A DNA stretch of 64,000 bases from CAVUCH01 sp963739995 (GTDB lineage Bacteria > Acidobacteriota > Vicinamibacteria > Vicinamibacterales > JAENWD01): positions 1 through 64,000 of the forward strand of contig CAVUCH010000025.1 in assembly GCA_963739995.1 (NCBI GenBank). The letters run 5' to 3'. The notes under the pieces are model-generated. The model was given only the letters and a program-made list of their open reading frames with translations, was not told the DNA's origin and made no database searches. The translations under genes and the position numbers were made by a program. Every line of letters begins with the position of its first letter. The stretch's first letter is position 1. Of this stretch, positions 47,758 to 57,873 are shown one piece after another.

Positions 47758-49212
47758 CTACTGCAACGTGAAGCTGGCGACCAACGGCAGGTGATCCGAG
47801 GCGGAACTGCTCACCACCCAGGCTTTTGAAAGCTTCAGGCCGGTCGCCCCACGCGACTGGTAGATATAGTCGAACCTGGAGCCGCCACGCGTGGACCCCG
47901 CGGTTCCGGACGGCGACGAATAGGTGCCGCTCTTGACCGCCTCCGCCCACGCGTCGAAATACGGCGTGGCCATGATGGAGTAGTGGCTCGTCCCTGGACT
48001 GGTGTTGAAATCCCCCATGACGATGCGATTTTCAGCCCACGACGCTGCCCAGTTCTTCACCTGATTGGTTTGCGTCTCCCGATCCGTGGCGCTCGTATAG
48101 CTGACGTGTGTCGAGAACGCGTTGATGGTTCGGCCATTCACGACGATGGTCCCGCCCGCCACTGTGGAGTTATTGTACAGGGCGTATCTGCTCGTGCTTG
48201 AAAAAGGGTAACGCGAAAGCAGCATGTTACCGACCGCCCAGCTCGTGCTGCTCCAGTTGCCATCCATGCGCGCGTAGACGTAATACCACGTCTGACCGGT
48301 CTTCTGCTGCAGCAGCGATTTGTAAGTGGCTGGCTGGTTCTCGCCGTTGCCGTAGCTCGAGTTGTACATCACCTCATTGAGGCTGACGATATCCGGGCGC
48401 TGATTGGCGATGATCGTGGCAATCCGGTCGAGATCATAGCGGCCATCCGTGCCCACACCGTGATGGGTGTTGTAGGTCATCATCGTGAGCGTCGCTGTTC
48501 CTGAAGCGGGCGGGTCCGGAGCGGCAGTGGCGCTTCCATAAGTCACGATGAGCTTCGGCCGAACTGACGCGGTCGCCGCGCGCGACGAGTGGAACACGCG
48601 CATGCTCCCATTGTCGGCGGCGCCGCTGTCGGTCAACGCGAGGCGCGTGTAGCGCGAGCCGAACCTACCAGCAACCGTCTGCTGCACGAGCCCGGTGACA
48701 TCGAACGTGACTGTCGTCCCCGGGCTCCGCCCGACGACGACCGTGGCCCACTTTTCCGCGAAGTCCCCACCCACGCTGGACCAGTCAGTGGCGCTTCGGT
48801 AATCCAGCCAGGTTGCACCGTCCTTGAGGAACGCTTTCGTCACGCGATAGACCGTGATCGGACGAGACAGGGCGGAGTCGGCGGATTTCAGAGTGAGGCT
48901 CAGTTTGGCAGACACGACGGTCGCACCCGCGGGGATCGTGTTTGCTGTATCGAATTTCATCAAGATGCGCCGGACGTTGCTGGCATCGGCGCTGGTCTTG
49001 GTAACGAGCGAATCATCGGTTGAAAAATTCACTCCGCCATAGCCGCCGCCGCGGATCGTGACGTCATCGGTGAGCTCGGTCCCTGGCACCGCCAGCGTGA
49101 TGGTTGTCTGCGCCGCGGCAATTGCGGGAGCAAGCATCAAACAGAGGAGCACCGCGAACAGCCGGTTCAAGAGGCGAATGCGATGGTCAAGAGCGGCGCG
49201 ATCGAGAGTCAT
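47758..49212 (-). CDS. Secreted EEP-family nuclease/phosphatase with DNRLRE domain (copy 1)
   Basis: The 484-aa protein has a signal peptide (LFAVLLCLMLAPAIAAAQ), an N-terminal DNRLRE/CBM96-like beta domain (ILMKFDTANTIPAGA, WSSVGGDF) and a C-terminal endonuclease/exonuclease/phosphatase domain with the metal-site Glu in IVSLNEV, STHVSY, MGDFNTSP and SASDHLPL. It would be an extracellular metal-dependent phosphodiesterase or DNase. It is a near-duplicate of the gene at 50136, with which it shares promoter, leader motif and terminator. A sigma-54 promoter lies 130 bp upstream. Confidence 0.88.
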   Translation of the reverse strand: MTLDRAALDHRIRLLNRLFAVLLCLMLAPAIAAAQTTITLAVPGTELTDDVTIRGGGYGGVNFSTDDSLVTKTSADASNVRRILMKFDTANTIPAGATVVSAKLSLTLKSADSALSRPITVYRVTKAFLKDGATWLDYRSATDWSSVGGDFAEKWATVVVGRSPGTTVTFDVTGLVQQTVAGRFGSRYTRLALTDSGAADNGSMRVFHSSRAATASVRPKLIVTYGSATAAPDPPASGTATLTMMTYNTHHGVGTDGRYDLDRIATIIANQRPDIVSLNEVMYNSSYGNGENQPATYKSLLQQKTGQTWYYVYARMDGNWSSTSWAVGNMLLSRYPFSSTSRYALYNNSTVAGGTIVVNGRTINAFSTHVSYTSATDRETQTNQVKNWAASWAENRIVMGDFNTSPGTSHYSIMATPYFDAWAEAVKSGTYSSPSGTAGSTRGGSRFDYIYQSRGATGLKLSKAWVVSSSASDHLPLVASFTLQ

Positions 49213-49341
49213 TTCAGACCTCCGGTCCGATGGGGACGCATGTTTCAGCGATCAATCGGTGCGCGCAAGGCGAACGCGTCCGAGCCACGGACCTGGACTT
49301 GGAGACAGGGCGTGGGATGCCTCGCGTCGGGGTTACCCGGG

Positions 49342-49357
49342 GCAAGGAAATTGCCAA
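49342..49357 (-). promoter_or_regulatory. Sigma-54 promoter of first nuclease gene
   Basis: The minus strand reads TTGGCAATTTCCTTGC, with GG at 49355-49354 and GC at 49343-49342 in the required 10-base spacing. It predicts a leader of about 118 nt. An imperfect CACGG-N4-CCGTG palindrome lies about 30 bp upstream. The same -24/-12 sequence stands before the second copy. Confidence 0.75.
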
Positions 49358-49768
49358 GCCCAAAAGGCGTGAAAACGGCCGGTTACACGGATTCCCGTGC
49401 GAGATCCACGTGAGCGGACTCGTCAAGACTGAAACACCGCGCTCAATTCTGTGAGCCGGTCGCGCCCTGGCTGGCCCCGGAGTGCATTGGCAGGGGAGGG
49501 CCTTTTGCGCGGGCGCGGACAACCGCCTTCATGACGTCCTGCGGTTTACTCGAGGGCGTGGATTTGCGGAAGCGGTGCCCGAAACGTGCAGGGTCGATAA
49601 GCAGTGGGCACCCGCACGTGCTGTCCTCAGCGCGGTGACTCTGAAGCCTCGGTGAGGGGACCGGGTTCTTCGGAACTACTACGATGGTCAGTCCTCTGCC
49701 GCTGCGAGCACCTTTCAGCTGTTCCCGCGGGCTCGCAGCGAAGCTTCCCTCTCAAACCGCCAAGGAAG

Positions 49769-49900
49769 CTAGGTGACGTGACGGTCCGCGTAGCACCAAC
49801 TCACGGTTACCGGGGCGGTGTTGTACCGGAAAATATGCCGGAGGATCCTGCGACGCAGATCCGGAATCGACGTGAAGATGTGCGGCCGAGCAGGTGGACT
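49769..49900 (-). pseudogene. IS630-type transposase C-terminal remnant
   Basis: The minus strand encodes FTSIPDLRRRILRHIFRYN followed by a WCYADRH-type end and a stop at 49769. This matches the C-terminus of IS630 transposases (S-x-P-D-L...Y...YN...W-x-Y-x-D). No catalytic DDE part remains, so it is debris. Confidence 0.5.
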
Positions 49901-50088
49901 CGGTTCTCCCGTACCGATGGGGGACCGTTCTGGGGCGCGAAGCTCGCAGATATTGCGCACAACGAAGAACTCGTCGCGCTTCGCTCGATGTGTCGACGAA
50001 CGGTAGACGTCACCAGGCTACTGTCACGCGACGCGAGCGCCTGAACCTGGGAGACCTTTAACGGGTGCGATGAACCCGGCCGAAGTTC

Positions 50089-50116
50089 GCGAGGTGAGGG
50101 GTTCCCCTCACCTCGC
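50089..50116 (-). terminator. Terminator of second secreted nuclease gene
   Basis: The same perfect 13-bp stem with TT loop as at 47711-47738, again 20 bp after the stop of the minus-strand gene. It is part of the duplicated segment. Confidence 0.8.
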
Positions 50117-50135
50117 AAGACACACTACGCTTCCG

Positions 50136-51590
50136 CTACTGCAACGCGAAGCTGGCGACCAACGGCATGTGATCCGAGGCGGAACTGTTCACCACCCAGG
50201 CTTTTAAAAGCTTCAGGCCGGTCGCCCCACGCGACTCGTAGATATAGTCGAACCTGGAACCGCCGCGCGTGTACCCCTTGGTTCCGGTCGGCGACGAGTA
50301 GGTGCCGCTCTTGACCGCCTCCGCCCATGAATCGAGATACGGCGTCGCCATGATGGAGTAGTCGCTCGACCCTGGGCTGGTGTTGAAATCGCCCATGACA
50401 ATGCGATTTTCGGCCCACGACGCTGCCCAGTTCTTCACCTGATTGGTTTGCGTCCTCCGATCGTAGGCGCTGGCGTAGCTCACGTGGGTCGAGAACACGT
50501 TGATGGTTCGGCCATTGACGATGACCGTACCGCGCGCCACTGTGGAGTTGTTGTACAGGGCGTATCTGCTCGTGCTTGAAAAAGGGTAACGCGAAAGCAG
50601 CAGGTTACCGACCGCCCAGCTCGTGCTGCTCCAGTTGCCATCCATGCGCGCGTAGACGTAATACCACGTCTGACCGGTCTTCTGCTGCAGCAGCGACTTG
50701 TAGGTGGCTGGCTGATTCTCGCCGTTGCCGTAGCTCGAGTTGTACATCACCTCGTTCAGACTGACGATATCCGGGCGCTGGTTGGCGATGACCGAGGCAA
50801 TCCGGTTCAAGTCATAGCGGCCATCCGTGCCCACACCGTGATGGGTGTTGTAGGTCATCACCTTGAGTGTGCTGCCGGAGGTGGTCGTGGTGGTTGGCAG
50901 CGCCGTCGAACTCCCCCCATACGTGACGACCAGCTTCGGGCGGACCGACGCGGTGCCAGCTCGCGACGCATGGAATGTCCGCAGGCTTTCGGCATCTGAC
51001 CCGCCGACGTCCACGAGGGCCATCCGCGTATACCGCGAGCCGAAACTACCGCTCACGGTCTTCTGCACGAGGCTCGTGACATCGAAGGTGACGGTGGACC
51101 CGGCGGTTCGCCCGACGTTCGTGGTCGCCCAGGTCTCCGCCAGGTCTCCGCCCGCCGACCTCCAGTAATACGAGGAGCGATAGCGCGACCAGGTCGCCGA
51201 GCCCTTCAGAAACGACCTGGTGACCCGCCGCACGGCGATGGGGCGTGACGAGGCGGCGCCGGCGGATTGGAGGGTCAGGGTGAGAACCGCCTTCGAAATC
51301 TTGGTTCCGGCGGGAATGGTATTCGCGGTATCGAACTTCAGCAGCACGCGTCGCACGTTGCTCGCGGTTGCGCTGGTCTTCGTGCTCAGCGTGCTGTCGG
51401 TCGAATAATTCACGCTGCTGTAGCCGCCGCCTCGGATCGTCGTGTCGTCGGTCAGCTGGGAACCAGGCGCGCTGAGCACGACGGTGGTCTGCGCCGCTGC
51501 CGAACCGGGCAAGCCGGCCAGCGCCAGAAGGACGGGCAGCAGACGGGAACATCGGGACAGGCGACGGGTAGCGGGCGCAGCGAGAGTCAT
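50136..51590 (-). CDS. Secreted EEP-family nuclease/phosphatase with DNRLRE domain (copy 2)
   Basis: This 484-aa protein has the same length and layout as the protein at 47758: signal peptide (LLPVLLALAGLPGSAAAQ), DNRLRE-like domain and EEP domain with SLNEV, STHVSY, MGDFNTSP and SASDHMPL. The EEP halves differ at only about 25 of about 235 residues by eye, whereas the N-terminal halves differ much more. ATG 51590 is chosen because it gives the signal peptide directly; an upstream in-frame start adds 50 residues without character. It is driven by its own sigma-54 promoter, about 260 bp upstream. Confidence 0.88.
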   Translation of the reverse strand: MTLAAPATRRLSRCSRLLPVLLALAGLPGSAAAQTTVVLSAPGSQLTDDTTIRGGGYSSVNYSTDSTLSTKTSATASNVRRVLLKFDTANTIPAGTKISKAVLTLTLQSAGAASSRPIAVRRVTRSFLKGSATWSRYRSSYYWRSAGGDLAETWATTNVGRTAGSTVTFDVTSLVQKTVSGSFGSRYTRMALVDVGGSDAESLRTFHASRAGTASVRPKLVVTYGGSSTALPTTTTTSGSTLKVMTYNTHHGVGTDGRYDLNRIASVIANQRPDIVSLNEVMYNSSYGNGENQPATYKSLLQQKTGQTWYYVYARMDGNWSSTSWAVGNLLLSRYPFSSTSRYALYNNSTVARGTVIVNGRTINVFSTHVSYASAYDRRTQTNQVKNWAASWAENRIVMGDFNTSPGSSDYSIMATPYLDSWAEAVKSGTYSSPTGTKGYTRGGSRFDYIYESRGATGLKLLKAWVVNSSASDHMPLVASFALQ

Positions 51591-51848
51591 CGGCGACCTC
51601 CGGGTCTGAAACGCGACTAAACGCGTGGAGTACTGGTGATAATGGCGAGGCCCCCTCGCTCTTCCGGTGCGGTCACAATCCCCAGCCCGTCGCAATCGAA
51701 CCCACAAGCTCAACAGTTCAGACCGAGACGACGGGCGCAATGGCGCCGGTCGTGCCGCTCGGAATGGTTGAAATTCGCCGGAATCGCCTCGAATCCGGCG
51801 TGACCTGGGGGCGCTGGACGGGGTGCGCTCGCGTCGGACTCCCAGTGG

Positions 51849-51864
51849 GCAAGGAAGTTGCCAC
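51849..51864 (-). promoter_or_regulatory. Sigma-54 promoter of second nuclease gene
   Basis: The minus strand reads TGGCAACTTCCTTGCC, with GG at 51862-51861 and GC at 51850-51849 (10-base spacing). It differs from the promoter of the first copy by one base within the -24/-12 region. The predicted leader is about 247 nt. Confidence 0.75.
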
Positions 51865-51891
51865 TTGCGGGGCGGGAACTTTTATCGTGCA

Positions 51892-51902
51892 TTTCCGTCA
51901 TT
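51892..51902 (-). promoter_or_regulatory. AATGACGGAAA element upstream of sigma-54 promoter
   Basis: This 11-mer on the minus strand is identical to that at 15288-15298 and matches 10 bases at 27225-27234. It lies about 30 bp before the -24 box of the second nuclease promoter and is a candidate activator-binding site. Confidence 0.45.
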
Positions 51903-52131
51903 CATGCCCTCCGGGTTACCGGAGGACAGCCCATCCATGCACTAATACAACTCTTCAGTTTCGTAAGTTTTACACTCCCTTGACCAAACAGTAGAATTCA
52001 TTGAATATTTTCGTCAGAACTTCTGTGCATTCGAATACTGGCGCGTCGCTTTCGAAGGCAATCACGATCCAATCTCCCGTTCAAAGCTCTACGGTCCGTT
52101 GAAATTGCAGCGGAACATTACACATCAATAA

Positions 52132-53322
52132 GTGACAACGTGCCGGTTACCCCATCCGGACCGAGCTTTGCACAGTGGCACGCGGAAAACCGTGCGCCGC
52201 AACACTCCATTCGGAATCAGGCCGCTTCGCGTCGTTCTGGTCGCTCCGTCGTTGTCGATTCTCGGCGGCCAGGCGGTGCAGGCGGACCGGTTGATGCGCT
52301 CCTGGGATGGCGACCCCGATATCCACGCCTCGCTGCTGCCGGTCAACCCCGAAGCTCCCGGGCCGCTGCGGGTCCTCCAACGCGTCAAGTACCTGCGGAC
52401 CGTCGCGACGCAGCTGGTGTATTGGCCCTCGCTGGTCCGCCGGCTGCGCCACGCGGACGTGGTCCACGTGTTCTCTGCGTCCTACTTCTCATTCATGCTC
52501 GCCCCGTGGCCCGCGGTGCAGGTGGCCCGGCTCCTCGGGAAGCCGGTCGTACTGAACTACAGGAGCGGCGAGGCGCCCGACCACCTCGCGACGTCGCCGG
52601 TGGCGCGCCGGACACTGGCTGGTGTGGACCTCAACGTGGTGCCATCCCGGTTTCTGCAGGAGGTGTTCGAGGGATTCGGGATTGAGTCACTGATCATCCC
52701 GAACGTCGTGGATGTCGAGCGGTTCCAATTTCGAGAGCGGCGGCCCCTCCGCCCGCAGCTGGTCTCGACGCGAAACCTCGAACCGCTCTACAACGTCGCC
52801 TGCACATTGCGCGCGTTCCGGCTGGTACAGGACCGCTACCCGGAGGCGACGTTGACGCTCGTCGGTAGCGGTTCCGAAGAAGCCCGGTTGCGGACGCTCG
52901 CGCAGGAGTTGCGGCTCGAGGCGGTGACATTCGCCGGGCGTGTGGATCCCGGCGAGATCTGGCGCGTCTACGCCCAGGCCGACATCTACGTCCAGACGCC
53001 GAACATCGACAACATGCCCACGTCGGTGCTGGAGGCCTACGCGAGCGGCCTGCCGGTCGTGGCCACCGCCGCAGGAGGGGTGCCGGCCATCCTCACCGAC
53101 GGCGAGCACGGCATCCTGGCACCGGTGAATGATCACCACGCCGTCGCAGAGGGGGTGCTCAGACTGTTGGGCGAGCCCTCACTCGTCACGCGGCTCACGG
53201 CCCGGGCGCGTGACAGGTGCGACTCGTGCACCTGGCCAGCCGTTCGCCAGCTGTGGATCGACGCCTACCGCAGCGTGCTCGGGCGGCAGGTGATGTCGGC
53301 TGCGCCGGTGACCGCCCGATGA
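52132..53322 (+). CDS. Family 4 glycosyltransferase
   Basis: The 396-aa GT-B enzyme starts at GTG 52132. It has VVLVAPSLSILGGQAVQ in the first domain and, in the second, LVSTRNLEPLYN, TLVGSGSEEARL and the donor-site region IDNMPTSVLEAYASGLPVVAT with its Glu. It transfers a sugar from a nucleotide or lipid donor with retention. It overlaps the lyase gene (ATGA), beginning a second plus-strand EPS operon. The residues before VVLVAPS look unstructured, so a later start is possible. Confidence 0.9.
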   Translation: MTTCRLPHPDRALHSGTRKTVRRNTPFGIRPLRVVLVAPSLSILGGQAVQADRLMRSWDGDPDIHASLLPVNPEAPGPLRVLQRVKYLRTVATQLVYWPSLVRRLRHADVVHVFSASYFSFMLAPWPAVQVARLLGKPVVLNYRSGEAPDHLATSPVARRTLAGVDLNVVPSRFLQEVFEGFGIESLIIPNVVDVERFQFRERRPLRPQLVSTRNLEPLYNVACTLRAFRLVQDRYPEATLTLVGSGSEEARLRTLAQELRLEAVTFAGRVDPGEIWRVYAQADIYVQTPNIDNMPTSVLEAYASGLPVVATAAGGVPAILTDGEHGILAPVNDHHAVAEGVLRLLGEPSLVTRLTARARDRCDSCTWPAVRQLWIDAYRSVLGRQVMSAAPVTAR

Positions 53323-55860
53323 GCGTACGATCGCGGATCAATCGTGTCCGGCGCCTCACGCGCGCAGAAGCGGCATGGCGCACGCGCGCCATGGCGCAAC
53401 GCACGGCCGACCGCGTTGCGATGAAGATCGGCACTCGCGGCTGGCGCCGTGCGTCGCTCGCCTCGTCGTTCGTGCCGAAGGCGATGCCAGACATACAGCG
53501 CCTCCTGGCCGCCCGGCGCTTCGAAGCGGCCCATCACGCGATTGCCGCGCACGTACGGCAGCGGCCCGTGGGATCGTTGCTGCATCCGTCCCTGCGCGAT
53601 GGGCTGCGCGCATCCGTGCTTGCGGCCTGCCCCGGTGCCGCTGCCGACGCACGGATGCGCGCCGATCGGATCGTCACCGGTGAGTACCGACCTGCTCGGG
53701 TACGAGGGATTGCGATTCGCCGGCACGCGAGCGGACCCGGGTATCGACTGGCATCTGGATCCCGTGTCGGGCCGTCGCGCTCCAGTGGTCTTCTGGGCCG
53801 ATGTGCCGTACCTCGCTCCGGCGTCAGGCGACCACAAGGTGATCTTTGAGCTCAATCGGCACCAGCACTGGCTGGGACTCGGCCGCGCATGGTGGCTGAC
53901 CGGAGATCCCCGGTACCGAAGCCGCGTCATCGCGGAGGTCGGCAGCTGGATGGCGGCGAACCCGCCATTCGTCGGGATCAATTGGGCCAGCGCACTGGAG
54001 CTCGCGTTCCGGGCGATCTCCTGGACGTGGGCGATCGAACTGTTCGCGGAGGGCAGCGTCCCCGGCGAACCGCCCTGGCTCGTGGATCTCCTGCTCGGAC
54101 TCGACGTGCAGATGCGTCACCTCGAGCGGAACCTCTCGTACTACTTCAGCCCGAATACGCACCTGCTGGGCGAGGGGCTCGCGCTCTACGTCTGTGGCCG
54201 GACCTGGCCGGAGTTCCGGGACAGTGCGAAGTGGGAGCGGACCGGCGGTGACATTCTGACCGGCGAGATAAACCGGCAGGTGCTCCCGGACGGCTTTCAC
54301 GCCGAGCGCTCCATGCACTATCACCGGTACGCGCTCGACTTCTACCTGCTCGCACTGGCAACCGCGCGCCTTACTCGTGACCACACGCGGGAAACTGCAC
54401 TTGCCGGTGTGGCCGATCGCATGGCCACGGCGCTACGCCAGGTGACTGACGCCGGGGGCCGCGTCCCCCTCATCGGCGATGACGACGGCGGGGAGCTGTT
54501 CCCGATTGCCGGACATGTACCCGACGATGTGCGACCGACGCTCGCCTGGGCAGCCTGGCTGCTGGGCCGCCAGGAGCTGGCGATGGGCGAGGCGCCGGAA
54601 CCTGCGCTGTGGCTCACGGCGGCTCCTGCTGCAGCGCCGGCGGCGTCGGCACCACCGCCCCGCGCCGGATCCATTCGCGCGGAATCGGTCGCCCTGGCGT
54701 CGAGCGGGTACTACGTGTCGCACCGTAACGATTCGCTGCTCGTCTTCGACGCGGGCGCGCATGGGTTCATGAACGCGGGGCATGCGCACGCCGATGCGCT
54801 GGCCGTCACCCTCAGCGCGGGCGCCCATCGTCTGCTCATCGATCCCGGGACGGCGACATACACGGTGAACCCAGGCCTACGGGACCGCCTGCGGTCGAGC
54901 CAATTGCACAACACGGTGACCGTGGATGGGCGATCGCAGTCGACGCCTGCCGGCCCCTTCCGTTGGACCGTCACCGCACAGGCGAGCGCCGAGCGCGCGG
55001 TGCTGGCTCGCACGTTCGACCTGTTCCACGCGTCGACCGACGCCTATGCGCCGCTGCGCCACGACCGGATGGTTTTCGCTACCGGCGCTCACGCCTGGAT
55101 TGTTGCAGACCGCCTCGCCGGAACTGGCCGCCACCGTGCGTCCGTGCACTGGCACATCGATCCGGAGTGGTCCGTCGCCGGACAGGAGCACGGTGCCTGG
55201 GTCATGCAGCATCGCGCCGGTCTCGAGGCGTGCGTGGCAATGCCGGAGATGTCCACGGACCTGTTTCGCGGCGACTCGAAGACGGGGCTGGGGTGGGTCG
55301 CTCCCATTTACGGGCGGCTCACACCTGCCGCGACGCTCCGCGGCACGTCGGAGCGGAACGTGCCGTTCTGGATGGTGACGAGGGTGGACGTCGGCACGCC
55401 GCGCCGGGACGACGCCGTGACGAGCCTCCTCGACGTGGTATCGAGCGAACCGGGCGGGTCGGCGTGCGCCGTACTGATGCGGCAGGAGGGCGGCGCCGAG
55501 GTCACGATCTTTCGCGCGGGCCGTGAACGGGAGACGCTGACGGTGGCCGTCGAGCCGCGCGGCGGCATCGCCGTCACCACCGATGCGGCCGCGCTCCACG
55601 TGCGAATCTCCACCGGGGGGCGGCTCGAACGCGTGTGTCTCGTCGACGCGACCATCTTCCGGTTCGACGGGCCGGCGCCGGTGACGATCGCGAGCGCGGT
55701 GCCGGTGCCTGACGTGGATGTGCGCCTGGACGACAGCGCTGCTCCAATCGTGACGACCACGCGGCCCGGTGTCGACGTGACGATCACCCTCGAGACGCCG
55801 TCTGCACGAGTCGCGGCGGGCGATGCGACGTCAGTCGCTCAATCTGTGTTGCAGGGATGA
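53319..55860 (+). CDS. Heparinase II/III-family polysaccharide lyase (frame break at 53687)
   Basis: The about 846-aa product has a helical toroid domain (ISWTWAIELF, YYFSPNTHLLGEGLAL, RSMHYHRYALDFYLL with Tyr and His in the active-site region) and a C-terminal beta-sandwich with GHAHADALAVTLS. Family members cleave uronic-acid glycosidic bonds by beta-elimination, and such genes are usual in EPS loci, where they may trim or release the polymer. No signal peptide is visible. An extra C at 53687-53688 breaks the frame; removal gives TGEYDLLGYEGLRF. It is coupled to the genes on both sides. Confidence 0.85.
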
Positions 55861-55867
55861 GGATGAC

Positions 55868-57799
55868 ATGTGTGGAATCGCGGGCTTTGCCGACGCGCTG
55901 ACGCGCGCTGACGCGGGCGACCCGCAGCGCGTCGCCGCCGACATCCGCCTCGTGCGGGACATGTGCAGCGTCATCCGCCATCGCGGGCCCGACGATGAGG
56001 GCGTGCGCGTGGAACCGGGGGTCGGGCTGGGCATGCGGCGCCTGAGCATCATCGATCTCGCCACCGGGCATCAGCCGATCGGCAGTGAGGATGGCGCCGT
56101 CCAGGTGGTCTTCAACGGAGAGATCTACAACTTTCGCGAGCTGCGTGCCGAGCTGACGCGCGCCGGGCACCGGTTCGCCACGACGACGGATACCGAGGTC
56201 ATCGTCCACGGGTACGAGCAGTGGGGCCGAGGCGTGTTCGAGCGGCTGCGCGGGATGTTCGGAATAGCGCTCTGGGACAGCCGTGCCCGTGCGCTGTGGC
56301 TCGCCCGCGATCGAGCCGGCATCAAGCCTCTCTACTATGTCGAGCATGCGGGCCGTCTCTTCTACGGTTCTGAGCTGAAGTCCCTCCTGGCAGCCGGCGC
56401 CGTGGAGCGCACCATCGATCCCCAGGCGCTCGCGCACTACCTGGCCTTCCTGTACACACCCCCCGACCGGGCGATCTTCGCGGGAGTGCGGAAGCTGCCT
56501 CCCGCGCACCTGCTCTGCTGGCGCGACGGGCACGCGACCCTGACGCCGTTCTGGAGCCCGCCGCGCGACGAGGCCCCCGCGGTGGACGAGACGGAAGCCG
56601 AGGAGATGCTGCTCGCGCGGCTGCGCGACGCCGTGCGCTCGCACCTGATGAGCGATGTCCCGCTCGGGGCTTTTCTATCGGGTGGGGTGGATTCGAGCCT
56701 CGTCGTGGCGCTGATGGCAGAGGCCTCGTCGCGGCCCGTGAAGACGTTCTCGATTGGCTTCGACGAGCCCGCGTACGACGAGCTCGACGCGGCGCGGGTG
56801 ATGGCCGAACACGTGGGTGCCGACCATCACGAGTTCGTCGTTCGGCCCGACGCGCTGGGAATCATCGATCAGATCGTGTCGCACTTCGACGAGCCGTTCG
56901 CCGATCCGTCCGCCATTCCGACCTGGTATGTCTCGTCGCTGGCGCGCCAGCACGTCACCGTCGTCTTGTCCGGGGATGGCGGCGACGAGCTGTTCGCGGG
57001 GTACGATCGCTACCTCCCGCACGCGCCGGTCGCGCGGTTCGACACCCTACCGCTGCCGGGCAAACGAACGTTGGCCGGGCTCGCGGCGCGCACCCTGCCC
57101 CACGGCGCGCGCGGGCGGCGATTCCTGCGTCACGTGGCGCGTGATGAAGAGAGCCGCTACATCGAATCGGTCTCGTTCTTCGGCCCAGAGGATCGCGATG
57201 CCCTGTTCGATCACGGGTTTCAGGCGCACGGCACGCGGGCGCCGGAAGATCGGATGCACGCACGGTTCGCGCACGTGCGGCACCTGCCGCTCGTCAGCCG
57301 CATGATGCAGGTCGACTTCGGCACCTACCTTCCTGAGGACGTCCTGACCAAAGTCGACCGCATGAGCATGGCGCACTCGATCGAGTCGCGCGTGCCGCTG
57401 CTGGACCACCATCTCGTCGAGTTTGCCATGCGCCTCCCGCTGGAGCTGAAGCTGCGGGACGGGCACCGGAAGTACCTGCTGAAGCGCGTGGCCGGGCGCA
57501 TGCTGCCCCCATCGGTGCTCGAGCGGAAGAAGCAGGGCTTCGGTGTTCCTCTCAGCGTGTGGTTCCGGGGCAAGCTGCGTACGGCCTTCCAGGATGTGCT
57601 GCTCTCGCCTCTCGCGCGGCAGCGTGGCTATTTCAAGATGGTTGAAGTACAACGCCTGCTCGACGAGCACCTCGCCGGCCGACGCGATCACGATTTTCGG
57701 CTGTGGCAGCTGCTGATGTTCGAACTCTGGCACCGCCATTATCTCGACGGGGTGACGGGCGTGCAGGAGCACGCGCCGGCTCTGGCGCTCACCCGATGA
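55868..57799 (+). CDS. Asparagine synthase-type amidotransferase 1
   Basis: The 643-aa protein begins MCGIAGFADAL; Cys2 is the glutaminase nucleophile. The N-terminal class II amidotransferase domain (RHRGPDDEG, FNGEIYN) is followed by the synthetase domain with the PPi loop FLSGGVDSSLV. In EPS loci such enzymes (WbpS or exosortase-associated amidotransferase type) amidate uronic acids rather than aspartate. Two paralogues follow at 59931 and 61894. It starts 8 bp after the lyase gene. Confidence 0.93.
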   Translation: MCGIAGFADALTRADAGDPQRVAADIRLVRDMCSVIRHRGPDDEGVRVEPGVGLGMRRLSIIDLATGHQPIGSEDGAVQVVFNGEIYNFRELRAELTRAGHRFATTTDTEVIVHGYEQWGRGVFERLRGMFGIALWDSRARALWLARDRAGIKPLYYVEHAGRLFYGSELKSLLAAGAVERTIDPQALAHYLAFLYTPPDRAIFAGVRKLPPAHLLCWRDGHATLTPFWSPPRDEAPAVDETEAEEMLLARLRDAVRSHLMSDVPLGAFLSGGVDSSLVVALMAEASSRPVKTFSIGFDEPAYDELDAARVMAEHVGADHHEFVVRPDALGIIDQIVSHFDEPFADPSAIPTWYVSSLARQHVTVVLSGDGGDELFAGYDRYLPHAPVARFDTLPLPGKRTLAGLAARTLPHGARGRRFLRHVARDEESRYIESVSFFGPEDRDALFDHGFQAHGTRAPEDRMHARFAHVRHLPLVSRMMQVDFGTYLPEDVLTKVDRMSMAHSIESRVPLLDHHLVEFAMRLPLELKLRDGHRKYLLKRVAGRMLPPSVLERKKQGFGVPLSVWFRGKLRTAFQDVLLSPLARQRGYFKMVEVQRLLDEHLAGRRDHDFRLWQLLMFELWHRHYLDGVTGVQEHAPALALTR

Positions 57800-57873
57800 C
57801 CGGGTGCATCCGCGTGCGGTCGCCGCACGGGCGCTGCCTGCGGGCGCCATGCGGGATCGCATGAGAGGCTCTC

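Larger units (their letters stand above)
49213..50088. other. Long intergenic region between nuclease copies
   Basis: These 876 bp contain the sigma-54 promoter of the first nuclease gene near the left end, a decayed IS630-type transposase fragment (about 49769-49900) and further sequence with no convincing gene. A 146-codon frame on the plus strand (49604-50044) has no known domain and an atypical composition; I do not call it. Confidence 0.5.
51591..52131. other. Intergenic region with sigma-54 promoter and AT-rich stretch
   Basis: These 541 bp contain the divergent control regions of the second nuclease gene (minus) and the glycosyltransferase gene (plus). The sigma-54 promoter and AATGACGGAAA element serve the former. 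Bases about 51940-52130 are clearly more AT-rich than the surroundings and probably hold the promoter of the latter, though I see no firm -35/-10 match. Confidence 0.5.

Noticed and set aside
49300..49360. Possible c-di-GMP (GEMM) riboswitch in the nuclease leader
   Set aside because: The GGCAA...TTGCC hairpin first suggested structured RNA, but the same bases give exact sigma-54 GG-N10-GC spacing in both copies, and the GEMM core elements (GGCAAACC, GACGCAAAGC) are missing.
49604..50044. 146-codon plus-strand frame between the nuclease copies
   Set aside because: No recognisable domain, Cys/Arg-rich translation and overlap with the IS630-type remnant on the other strand; not supported as a gene.
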